Assembly (NCBI GenBank): GCA_973895155.1
Contig: OZ316899.1
Coordinates: 9,052,001-9,116,000 of the forward strand
From: Marsupella aquatica
Lineage: Eukaryota > Marchantiophyta
Length of the DNA stretch: 64,000 bases
Reading direction: 5' to 3'
In this document: positions 51,395 through 61,291 of the stretch, piece by piece
How the letters are laid out: each line of letters begins with the position of its first letter
How positions within the stretch are numbered: position 1 is the stretch's first letter
The notes under the pieces: generated by a model
Told to the model about the DNA's origin: nothing
Databases searched by the model: none
The model's input: only the letters and a program-made list of their open reading frames with translations
Made by a program: the position numbers and the translations under genes

Positions 51395-53040
51395 ATGGCT
51401 AAGAACACTCAAACAAAGAGTGGCAAGAAGGATCCCCCCGCCAAGGGGAGAGCCCAAGCTCAAGAAGAACAAAAGGAGGACGGGTTGACTTCCCTAGACA
51501 AACATTACAAGTAGGATGACAAGGACGTGGCGGCCAAACCATCAACCGCTGCAGCAAACATGTCAAGTGCAAAGCGCCATTGACTTAAAGGGAAGAAGGT
51601 GGCCAATCCTCGAGAGGACGGGTTGGGCAACGACGGCACTGACTCAGATGGAAGCAATGACGGTTTAGAGGCTAAACCGGAGGAAGAGGGTCAAGACCTA
51701 GGAGAGGAATTTATCCTAGCCTTGACAGGGTTGGATGCAGAACTAGAGGATGATGTCGAGCCGAATGTCATTGTGGACAATTTGACCAAGCAGAACCAGG
51801 GCAATGCAGGTGATGCCTCAGCCCTAGGAAGTCATAGTGCCCGCAAGTCGCGGGGGGTGTCACCAAAGTCCACTAGAGAACCTAAGGACAGGCGGCCCAC
51901 AAAGGAAAGATGGTTGGAGGACCATCCTCATACAACCCGCAGGGGCCCAGCCGTTGACGATGGTTTGGGTCCGTTGAATCAAGACCAATGACTCATTTAT
52001 GAGCAGTTGGAACATAACAAGGGGGCCCATATTAAGTACTTACTTAGTCTGGGTAGTCAGAGTGCGATGCGTCCCAAGGGGAGAATGGTAGTTGGACGGA
52101 GTATGTTCCAAGTGAACCAGCTACCGACTCCTCCAACTTACAACTGGGCCTACAAGCAAAGTGGACAAAAGTTCCTGAGTTGGGTCTCCACGATGGAGAT
52201 TCATCTCCAAGCATGTGTTGAGCGTTCCACTTGGGCTACCGCAACCGCTCCTTACCTAAAGGACTATGCCTTGACTTGGTACAAGTCTTGGAAGAAGTTG
52301 CATGAGGAGTCCTTCTTGCCGTTAACTTGGGAAAACCTGGTTGAGGGTCTCCGTGCTCATGTCACCACTAAGTACCCAGAGCGACACGCTCAAAAATATG
52401 TGACGGAGATGAGCTTTAGGGGTCATATCCAAAAGTTCATCACTTATTGGTCACACAAACCAGTTGGCATGTATCCCGGTGGGACATGAGTCCCTACATA
52501 CAGAGCTTCACAACTTTATAGTGAAGCTCCCGCCATTGCTCAGGGAAAAGTTGCAAGAAAAGCGTCATGAGTTTAAAATGCTTTTTGACGCCTTCGACAA
52601 GGCCACTATGTTGGTGACTAACCGGCCAGACTTGGCAAGGGATCCAAGGGGAAGCCAGGAAAGCGAAAGGTCCGGGGAACAAGCGCAAGCAGCCTGAGGG
52701 GGCGGGGGCCAGTGGTTTGGACCCTCAGCCCTAGAATGGAGAAGCAAAGCGTGGCCAGAAGACCAGTAACTTCAAGAAAGGAACCTCATTGGCGCAAAAA
52801 GCAAAGAAGCAGGCGTTCACGGATCAAAGGCGGGCTGAAGGTTTGTGTTTCACGTGTGGCATCATGCGCCATCAAAGTAAGGATTGCTCCACAAAAGGTG
52901 GCACGCCGAGCGGAGATGGGGGGCAAAAGGGCATTAAGGTAAGTATCGCTCTAACCGAACCCTTAGTAGTTGACGAGGTCCCTATAGGGGATGTTCCTGC
53001 CGGAGAGAAGGTACCTAAAGTTAAGGTGAAAAACTGATTT
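51395..53040 (+). pseudogene. gag: Family-D Gag, decayed
   Basis: ATG at 51395 opens a Lys/Gln-rich start. Stops follow at about 51512, 51582 and 51989, and a frameshift near 52480. The Gag core is recognisable at 52100-52490 (YNWAYKQSGQKFLSWVSTMEIHL, split by the limit here into two parts, and LTWENLVEGLRAHVTTKYPE). It continues as LLREKLQEKRHEFKMLFDAF. One CCHC knuckle, CFTCGIMRHQSKDC, is at about 52847-52888. The one-knuckle Gag and Met primer site suggest a chromovirus, but the integrase end is absent here, so a chromodomain cannot be checked. Confidence 0.65.
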
Positions 53041-53145
53041 TTGTGAATGTCATTCTAACGGTAATTTGGGTGTTGCTTTGGTGGATACAAGCGCGACTGC
53101 CTGCTTCATAGGTGGGCAGGTGGCGGTATGTCTTGGGGTGGACGT
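53041..53145 (+). pseudogene. Family-D protease start, cut by element C
   Basis: The frame reads ALVDTSATACFIGG, a retropepsin-like active site with Ser in place of the usual Gly after Thr. It then runs to CLGVDV, where element C interrupts it. The frame resumes at 60026 with QELLEPLVC. Confidence 0.65.
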
Positions 53146-53985
53146 TGTTGTGCCAAAAAAATTTGGCTTGGGAATGGCTTTTATAGAGGCTGATGGGCAA
53201 GGCGTCGCTGATCAGTTGTGGGTTTGCTGACTCGGAAAGGTTGCTTGGTTGGTTGGTGATAAGGTTTGATGTTTAGGTGACTTGTTGTCACTAGGTTTGA
53301 TGTTTGGGTGACTCGTGGTCACCAGGTTCAATGTTTGGGTGAGCCTCGTTGGTGGCAGCTGGCTCGGGCAGGAAGGTTGGTTTTGGAAGCTATTTAAGGC
53401 TTGAGGGTTCCGTTCTGTTGGTTCTGCATTGTTGTTCTGTGCTGTTGGATCTATTTGGCTATTTGTTGGTTTGGCTGTGAATTTGGCCGATTGATGTTGC
53501 TGTTCCGTTGTTCCATCACTTGTTGCTTGTTGTGAGTGATGGTTCATTGAGGTTGATCGAGGAGGTTTCAAGTATAAGAGGAGATTTGGTTTGGTTTTTG
53601 GTGTGAGCTTTGAGCTCCGAGTCTTGGGCCTTTGAGCGTCAAGTCTCATTGGTCCAAGCCTGAGTTCTTTGCAAGCTAGATTGCGACTAGTCAAGTAGCT
53701 AGTCAGTTTTGGAGTTTTGTGAGCTAAGGAGGAGGGTTTTTCCATCAGTTTTGAGTAGACAACCACTTGACAAGTTCAGCTTGACAAGTTAAAGGTAGCG
53801 GCCAGTCGCAGTGTCAGCTACCAGACTCTTGCAAGCAAGCTTAATCGAGGGCACCCATTGTAACCATTGAGAAAAAAGAAGAAAAGGAGTGAGATTTCAC
53901 TCCGAAAAGTGCTTGTCGCCTGTCCCAATCGCAGCCATAAATGCAAAGTTGACCCAAGGAGCCCTAACTTCTAGTCCTTGCAACA
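53146..53985 (+). repeat. Element C 5' LTR, 840 bp
   Basis: It starts TGTTGTGCCAAA and ends CCTTGCAACA. It holds about 2.5 copies of a 31-bp repeat (TTTGATGTTTGGGTGACT core) at 53263-53345, against about 3.5 copies in the 3' LTR. Confidence 0.88.
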
Positions 53986-53986
53986 T

Positions 53987-54003
53987 TGGCGACCATACAG
54001 GGG
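53987..54003 (+). other. Element C primer-binding site
   Basis: TGGCGACCATACAGGGG starts one base after the LTR. TGGCGAC...GGGGA resembles the tRNA-Arg type sites of some plant Ty3 elements. The tRNA is not assigned. Confidence 0.5.
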
Positions 54004-54028
54004 AGTCCTTGGGGTGATTGGTTGAGAG

Positions 54029-54835
54029 TTGATCAGATTTTGGGTATTGACAGAGGTTGATGTCTACAAGTTGGACAAAGAGACGACAGTGAAAGAGTTC
54101 ATGGTGCTGGTCGAGAAGGAGTTGAGTTTAACGGTGCAAACCATCGTTAACTCGGCTGAGAGTTGGGAAGACTTTGATCAGAAGATGAAAGAGGAGTTCC
54201 AAGCGGAGGATGCTGATCGGGTCACGCAAGCTACCTTCTTGGATTGGGTGAATGATAGGAACAAGAAGCTTAAGGGGCCGCAAGAGCTGCTAAGGGAGTT
54301 CAAAAGAAGGGTGTCTCAGTTACCAAAGAGAGATGTGGGAATCATCAAGTTGTAGCGCTCGACACTCTTCTTGAGGGCAGCCAACAAGGACCTTCAAGAG
54401 GAGCTTGAGAACGCGATAAAGCTATTGGAACCGTCAAGAGTTACCTTGTCAAATGATTGGAACCAAGTTGAGAAAGTGGTGTCAAAAGTGAGCAATCATC
54501 ACCGGAGGCGAGAGCTGGACAAAGAAGCAACCACTCTCAACCTAAGGCTGCCGGAACCAACATTGAGGAAAGGGAAGCAAGAACCAATGAAGGAAGAGAT
54601 CAAACTAGCGGTGGATGATCTTGCCAAAATGATGTAGAACCTGAAGATTTTGGTGGCACATATGATTGAGAATCCGAAGCCAAGGGTTGCGAGTGCTCCT
54701 GAGAGGAAGTGAGAGATGCAGAGTTGGCCTTGCATGTGGTGCAACAGCAAAGAGCATGACAAGAGGGAGTGCCTGGACCTGAGGGAAGCTACGGATAAGG
54801 GGCTGATCAAGTTCATCGGTGAAGTTGGTTAGAAG
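54029..54835 (+). pseudogene. gag: Element C Gag, decayed
   Basis: Frames at 54029-54355 and 54371-54637 encode a charged helical protein (WEDFDQKMKEEFQAEDADR, LLREFKRRVSQLPKRD). A single knuckle CMWCNSKEHDKREC is at about 54736-54777. In-frame stops at 54353, 54635 and 54708 break it. Confidence 0.6.
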
Positions 54836-55867
54836 AAGATATTATTTGCCCATACTGAAGAGCCAATTTTGTTCAACTCCAACAAGGGAGGCATGAAGGC
54901 TTTGGCCGAGAAGCAAGTTGGGAAGCGAGTTGAAGAGGCATCCTCTTCACACCTAGAAGCAAATGTTTACAATGTGGAGGTGGATGGCCCCGTGACGGGA
55001 ATGGATAAGTTTTACAAACGCTTGGCGGATCTGGTTTGAGAGAGATCCGGATGGAGTGATCCAGTGCCAATCAATGCGATAACTGTTGGGCTAGATGGGA
55101 TGCTTTGGTTGAGTCAAAGAGAAGAAGACCGATGAGGATGACATCCGTGTCAATCAGGGGAACGAGAGAGGCGGGATACGTAAGATAGGGAAAGGAAAGT
55201 CAGATTCAAAGATGACGAATCAAGTGGGAAAGAGTCAACTAAGGAGAAGCCGATCAGAAAGGATTCGGGATGGGTGCTAGGAAGGGATGTTGACGAGGCT
55301 ATGTACTCGGAGGTCGTAGCTGAGAAGTTCTGGAGCCAATAGGCTCAAGGGTTTACCAATGTTGAGTTCTTTGGTAGCATGAGGCGGGAGATCCAGGAAG
55401 CAATCTTGGAGAGATCCAAGAGGAAGCGCATTTACAAAGAGGGCCCTCACACCTTGATGGGGCAGGCTGGCGAGTTGGAAATAGGAAGTTACCAAACCTA
55501 TACTATTGGGGTGTCTGTGGGTTTCGGAAGGGAGCTTGCTGACTCCAAAGAGTCAGACTTGGGGAAACCAAAGAGGATCAAGACCCTAAGAGGGAAGCCC
55601 ATGGGTCATGATGAGCTTGTGAGTTCTTTTTATGAGTTTGTGGACTCTGATGATGAGTTCTTTGATGCGGAAGAAGAGCTCATGGGAACCAAAAGTGAAG
55701 CTGAGTCCGTGGCAAACAGGGAGCCGGTTGAGGAGGAAAAGCGAGAAGGCACTATTGCGCAATCGAGGACCATTCATGTCATGGGCTCAATGAAAGGGAG
55801 CGGTTATGTTTACAGAGATGGATACTAGGCTCGAGCAAGTCCGCAGAGTGAGTGCCAGCTAGAAGGA

Positions 55868-56182
55868 ATGGAAGGGAAAGTTTGGGCGCTCATTGATACC
55901 GGTTCGGAGATTAACTTGATGGATCCAAAGGTGTTTCAAAAGGGGAATTGGCCGGTGGACAATGAGTTGCTTTGGAGTGTGAATTTGGTGAGCTCGATGA
56001 AGGACTATCTTTGGGGCGGATGTCCAAATGTGATGGTAAGGTTTAGGAATGTCAATCAGGCTTGTAACATTTTTGTTCACGAGCACTTGTCATTTTCAGT
56101 GATACTGGGCATGCCATTCAATACTGAATGGAGGATGGAGACAAAGGTTCTCAACGACACCACCTTCATGGTGAAGGTTTGA
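55868..56182 (+). pseudogene. Element C protease
   Basis: It has 104 codons with the retropepsin active site ALIDTGSEINLM (Asp at residue 10) and the closing strand VILGMPF. Both halves of the fold are present. It is isolated between stops, so it is now a piece of a broken polyprotein. The acidic linker frame 55379-55828 lies just upstream. Confidence 0.75.
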
Positions 56183-56800
56183 AGCAAAGATGGGAAGGAG
56201 GTGGTTCAGTTTCTGGCTGTTCTACCTGAAAACGAGAGGAACAAGAAGGGTTGAGGACTAAGAGTGCCGACTCTGGTCCAGGTCCGGAAAACAACATGGC
56301 ACTTTGCTGAAAAGAGTGGACCGGCAAAGTGCTCATTCCTTAGCTCCTCATGAGGGGGGAGACACGATGGATAATGGGGAGGATGAGCCACTTGAAGGTG
56401 TAGAGTCTAACTTGGGAAGGGACAAGCTGGAGGAAGAGTTGGAAAGGTAGTACTCGTCTATGACCGTGCTGGTATACTCGGATACCAAATACAAGACAGT
56501 CGACAAGAAAGTGAAGCTGGTAGCGATGCCTCTGCCGCATGATGCGATGGAGGTTATGGATCGAGCAAGATTGGAACCAAGGTTGAGGCCAATTGATCGG
56601 ATTGGGCATAAGTTTACTCAAGAGAGTTTGTCTAGGCTTAAGATCGGTTTGGATGGGTTACTTGCTAAGGTGGAACAAGTAGCATTTTGAAACATGATAA
56701 TGGAGCATGGCAAGGCATTCTCATTTTTGATTGACGAGATTGGTTGTGCGGATCCGAGTAAGGTGACACCGATGATCATCTTTACTGTCCCTCATGTTCC

Positions 56801-57522
56801 ATGGGATCTGAAACCGATTCCATTCCGTGGGCTTTGGCTCCAAAGCTTGCAGAACTACTTAAGGAGAAGCTAAGTGCCGGGATTCTTGAGAGGTCCGATG
56901 CTCCCTACTCAAACAGGTGGTTTATAGTGAGGAAGAAAAATAGAAGCTTGAGGTTCATTCAGGACATGCAACCGCCCAATAAGGTGACCATCAAGAATGT
57001 GGGAGTTGGGCCACTCGTGGATGAGTTTGCGGAGGAATTTTCTGGAAGGGCGATCTACTCTATGGGTGATCTGTTTTTGGGTTACGACCAGTTCCAATTG
57101 GCACAAGAGAGCCAAGACATTACGACTATGAGAACCCCGTTGGGCCTCTTGAGGATGTGTGCACTCTTCCTCAAGGGACGACAAACTTGATAGCACATAT
57201 GCAAAACGGGATGAGTAAGATCTTGGAACCGTTCATTCCGAAAAAGGCAAGACCGTTCATTGATGATGTCCCAATTAAGGCTTGCTTGGCCAAAGGGAAG
57301 GATGAGACCTTGAGAAGCAATGAGATCCGACAGTTTGTGTGGGATCACATTACTGATGTTAAGACGGTTCTCAAGAAGTTGATCGATGTGGGAGTCACTC
57401 TTTCGGAGGAGAAGTCTGAATTTGGGATGAAAGAGGTGAAAGTTGTTGGGCAGATGTGCGAATCTTATGGAAGGAAGCCGAACATGGACAAGGTGAGAGC
57501 TATTTATGAAATGAAGGATTGA
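56801..57522 (+). pseudogene. Element C reverse transcriptase
   Basis: Two frames join near 57150 by a shift. The first has the fingers and palm start (LKEKLSAGILERSDAPYS, YSMGDLFLGYDQFQL). The second has the active site PFIDDVPIKA (Asp codons at 57262 and 57265) and the thumb (LIDVGVTLSEEKSEFG). The FIDDVP box differs from the FIDDF of A/B and the IDDIL type of family D, so three RT lineages occur in the window. Confidence 0.75.
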
Positions 57523-57525
57523 AAA

Positions 57526-58381
57526 TTGGTGCCGGAAGTTTGGAGGTTTCTAGGTGCTTGTATCTTCTACAAGATCTGGATCCCTCACTTCTTGCACCTG
57601 GCAGACCCACTCTATGAGCTATTGAGGAAGAAGGTTAAGTGGCAATGGTTACCAGAGCATAGCAAAGCCATGGCCAAGCTTAAGAGCGCTCTCATGAGTC
57701 CGCCAATTCTCCGAGCTGCGGACTATGAGAGCAAGCGACCATTGATAATGACAATTGATGCGAGTCCATTTGCAGCCGGGTGGCCGAGCTGTTGGGCAAG
57801 ATGACAAAAATGGTGAAAGGTATGCTATCAGATTTTGGGCAAAACAATTTACGAAAAGACAAAGGAGGTATGCTCAAGTGAAAAGGGAGCTTTGGGGTGC
57901 CAAAGTGGCACTCCACCAGGAGAGGAACTATTTGATTGGGGCACCAGTGGTGGTTGAGACTGATTGCCAATCGTTGCTAGGAATGATAGTGAATCGTGAC
58001 ACACCTGACATAGCAATGCTTAGGTGGATTGCTTTCATTCAAATGTTCAACCCTGAGCTAAGTCACACTGCGGGAAAGGATAATCCGGTTGTTGACATGC
58101 TGTCAAGGGCAAGGTTTAGAAATGAGGTAGCAACGAGAGTTGACGAGGTGACCGGAACCAAAAGTGTTGGAAGTCTAGAGTTCAAGGAAGAACTTTACTC
58201 GGGAGAGTTGCTTGATATCGGGCGTTACATTAGCACTTTGGAGAAGCAACTAGAGTGGAGCTACCAGGAGTTTGTCAAGATCCAAAACAGATCTTACAAG
58301 TTCCTATTGAGGGAGGGCTACTTGTGGCGAAGGCAGAAGGACCAAGTAGTACGCAAGCAAGAGGGTGAAGATCTTCAATAG
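57526..58381 (+). pseudogene. Element C RNase H, followed by loss of integrase
   Basis: Two overlapping frames encode VWRFLGACIFYKIW, LIMTIDASPFAAG, then FWAKQFTKRQRRYAQVKREL and TDCQSLLGMIVNRDTPD. These are the RT connection and RNase H with its Asp. The segment ending FLLREGYLWRRQK is where an integrase HHCC finger normally follows. Here it stops at 58379. Confidence 0.7.
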
Positions 58382-58670
58382 GACTAAAAAGGGGATGGAC
58401 TCAAGTTCCAACTTGAGTGAGTTTGAAGATGAGGCGTTCGTCCAGGCGCATCCAATGGACTTGAGTTTCAAAAGGGAAGAGACTGATTTGGATGAGTTGG
58501 ACTTTGAGTTTCTGGAAAGTGGAGTGCCAAAGGCTAAGTGTGAAGGCTTCAGTTTTGAGTTTCTTGAGGAGGAAGTGGTCTAGGTGCATGTTTCAATCTC
58601 AGATTTAGACTTAGAGGAAATCTGATGGATTGGAGCAGACCAGAGGCTGCTCAGGTTTATTGGGGGAGGA

Positions 58671-60021
58671 TGTTGTGCCAAAACATTTTGGCTTGAGAAT
58701 GGCTTTTATAGAGGCTGATGGGTGAGGTGTCGCTGATCAGTTGCGGGTATGCTGACTCGGAAAGGCTGCTTGGTTGGTTGGTGATAAGGCTTGATGTTTG
58801 GGTGACTTGTTGTCACCAGGTTTGATGTTTGGGTGACTTGTTGTCACCGGGTTTGATGTTTGGGTGACTCATCATCACCAAGTTTGATGTTTGGGTGAGC
58901 CTCGCTGGCGGCAATTGGCTCGGGCAGGAAGGTTGGTTTTAAAAGCTATTTAAGGCTTGAGTTGCGGCTCATTGGGGTTCCATTTTGTTGGTTCCGCATT
59001 GTTGTTTAGTGCTGTTGGATCTGTTGGGCTATCTATTGGTTTGGCTATGAGTTTGGCCGATTGATGTTGTTGTTCCGTTGTTCTGTCACTTGTTGCTCGT
59101 TGCAAGTGATGGTTCATTGAGGTTGATCAAGGAGGATTTCAAGTCTAAGAGGTGAATCCGTTTGGTTGGTGTGAGCTTTGAGCTTTGAGTCTTGGGCCTT
59201 TGAGCGTTGAGTCTCCTTGGTCCAGGCCCAAGTTGTCACACCATTCTAGGTAGTGTTGGAGTATCTCGTACTATCTAGATCCGTATGTTTGATATGTGTG
59301 CTATATGAGCCGATAAGGTTCCATTAGGTTTGTGTGAGAGGGTACTTCTCTCTTGTGAGGCATTGAAAGGTCATCTTTCAATGTTGAGCCTTGGAGAGAG
59401 AGGAGCTTGAGTGTGGCTATGGTGCCTGTGAGCTCCGCTTGTGTAACGTGGATTCCTTGAGTAGTGCAAGGTGCGTTGGCTTGACATACGTGTGTGATCG
59501 GATCAGTGCGGGATCGATAGGGTATTGTTGACCGGGATCGTTGTGCCGATTGTATTGAGATTATTGTGGGTTTTGGACATGTGTGGACATGAGTTCCACT
59601 TGTATTTCATTCTCTTGTGTTTGTGATGTGGCAGTGTGACTATGTCTAGATGTATGTGACAAGCGATGTATGTTGTGTAGCGATGTGTATGCGCACGACA
59701 AAGTTCTTTGCAAGCTAGATTACGACTAGTTGAGTAGCTAGTCAGTTTTGGAGTTTTGTGAGCTAAGGAGGAGGGTTTCTCCATCAGTTTTGAGTAGACA
59801 TCCACATGAGAAGTTTAACTTGACAAGTTAGAGGTAGCGGCCTGCCGTAGGGTCAGCTACCAGACTCTTGCAAGCAAGCTTACTTGAGGGCACCCATTGA
59901 GAGAAAAGTAAAAACAATAAAGGAGTGAGAGTTTGCTCCAAAAAGTGCTTGTTGCCTGTCCCAATCGCAGCCAGAAATGCAAAGTTTACCTGAGGAGCCC
60001 TAACTTCTAGTCCTTGCAACA
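58671..60021 (+). repeat. Element C 3' LTR, 1351 bp including a nested solo LTR
   Basis: It is preceded by a polypurine tract ATTGGGGGAGGA (58659-58670) and starts TGTTGTGCCAAAA. It is well diverged from the 5' LTR by small indels and an extra repeat unit, so C is much older than A or B. A 467-bp insert lies at 59234-59700. Confidence 0.85.
59234..59700. mobile_element. 467-bp solo LTR (or TRIM-like unit) in element C's 3' LTR
   Basis: It starts TGTCACACCATT and ends GCGCACGACA, giving TGTC/GACA ends, and is flanked by AAGT at 59230-59233 and 59701-59704. The element C 5' LTR lacks it at the matching place (near 53667). It has no coding capacity and no second copy in the window. Confidence 0.75.
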
Positions 60022-60025
60022 ACGT

Positions 60026-61290
60026 GCAAGAGTTGCTAGAGCCGTTAGTGTGCAAGTTCGCCAATGACACGAAAGGGATAGTGTCAAGAGTGGTACATAG
60101 ACTTTGGGTAGAGGTCATAGGCAAACAACAAAATTTTGTTAGTCAAGAGATGTTCTACGTTCTAGACGGTCTAGTCGTAGACATCATTTTGACGATAGGT
60201 TATCTCAAAAAGCACAATGTTACCTTGAAATCGGGGGATGAGGTGCTCAATTTTCCCAATAAGGGCGGTGAGCCCATTGTTGTACACAAAATTACCAAAA
60301 ATAAAGAAAGATTTCTCAAAGTAAGTAAAGTGTCGTGGTTGTCTCCGTGTGTATCGACAAAGCAATGGTGGAAAGACTTCAAGGGTGGACCCACTTAAGG
60401 AGGCTGCTTTGCAGTTGAAGGTTGAGTCAGCTAAGGTCAGGCCCGACTGCGGTCAAATTCCTGAAATTTTAGAGGAATTCAACAATGTGCTCTCGCAAAA
60501 GCTACCTAAAGGTTTACCCCCACAGAGAGAAGTGGATCACCAAGTTGAGTTGGAGCCAAGTTTGGCTCCTCAGGCTAAAGCTCCTTATCGTCTGAACCTG
60601 AATGAACGAATGATGTTGAAGAACGCCTTGGAAGAGTTGATCAACCAAGGGTTCATTTGTCCTTGTAAGAGTCCTTATGGGGCGCCCACTCTGTTTGTGT
60701 CCCAAAAGGATGGTACTTTGAGATTGTGCGCAGAATATCGGGCCCTCAATAAGCAAACAGTAAAAAACAAGTACCTGTTACCTCATATGGATGACCTCTT
60801 TGATTGCCTCTCCGAGGCTAAGAAGTTTTCAAAGGTGGACTTGCGGTCTGGGTATTACCAGATTCGCATGGCTAAGGGAGACGAGTATAAGACCACAATG
60901 CGCACAAGGTTTTGATCCTATGAATTTTTGGTTATGCCGTTCGGGTTGTGTAATGCAACCGCAATGTTCATGAAGATGATGAATACCATCTTTCATGACT
61001 TGTTGGACCAAGAAGTGGTCGTCTTTATTGACAACATCCTAATCTACTCAAAAATGTTGGAGGAACATGAGCAATTGCTCAGGGAAGTGTTCTCTTGCCT
61101 TCGTAAGGCTTGTCTCTTTGCTAAACCTAGCAAGTGCAAGTTTGTGATGAACGAGATTCAGTTCCTGGGCCATACCTTTACCCCGGAGGGGCCCTAAGGG
61201 GATTACGCCTAGTCAGGACAAGCATAAGGAGATCAAAGAATGGGAGCGCCCATCCAATGTAAGGCAGGTTAGAGTCGTCAAAGAATGGGA
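60026..61290 (+). pseudogene. pol: Family-D protease end and reverse transcriptase
   Basis: The protease resumes after element C (VLDGLVVDIILTIGYL). A frame at 60349-60915 gives the RT start ([48 protein letters not shown]). After a TGA at 60913-60915 it continues at 60928-61194 (MPFGLCNATAMF, VVVFIDNILIYS, FLGHTFTPEG). The active site reads FIDN where IDD is expected, so the second catalytic Asp is lost. The RT type with YxIDDILIYS-like box is chromoviral. It ends in a 43-bp tandem duplication (about 61232-61296) that abuts a solo LTR. Confidence 0.8.
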
Positions 61291-61291
61291 G

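Larger units (their letters stand above)
53146..60021 (+). mobile_element. Element C: Ty3-type retrotransposon without integrase
   Basis: It is bounded by TGTTGTGCC...CAACA LTRs and by ACGT at 53142-53145 and 60022-60025, splitting the family-D protease frame precisely. LTRs are 53146-53985 (840 bp) and 58671-60021 (1351 bp, enlarged by a 467-bp solo LTR). Inside are remnants of Gag, protease, RT and RNase H, all with stops or shifts. The frame ends shortly after RNase H, and no integrase finger or core is found, so an internal deletion removed it. The 4-bp target duplication is shorter than A's and B's 5 bp. Confidence 0.85.
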
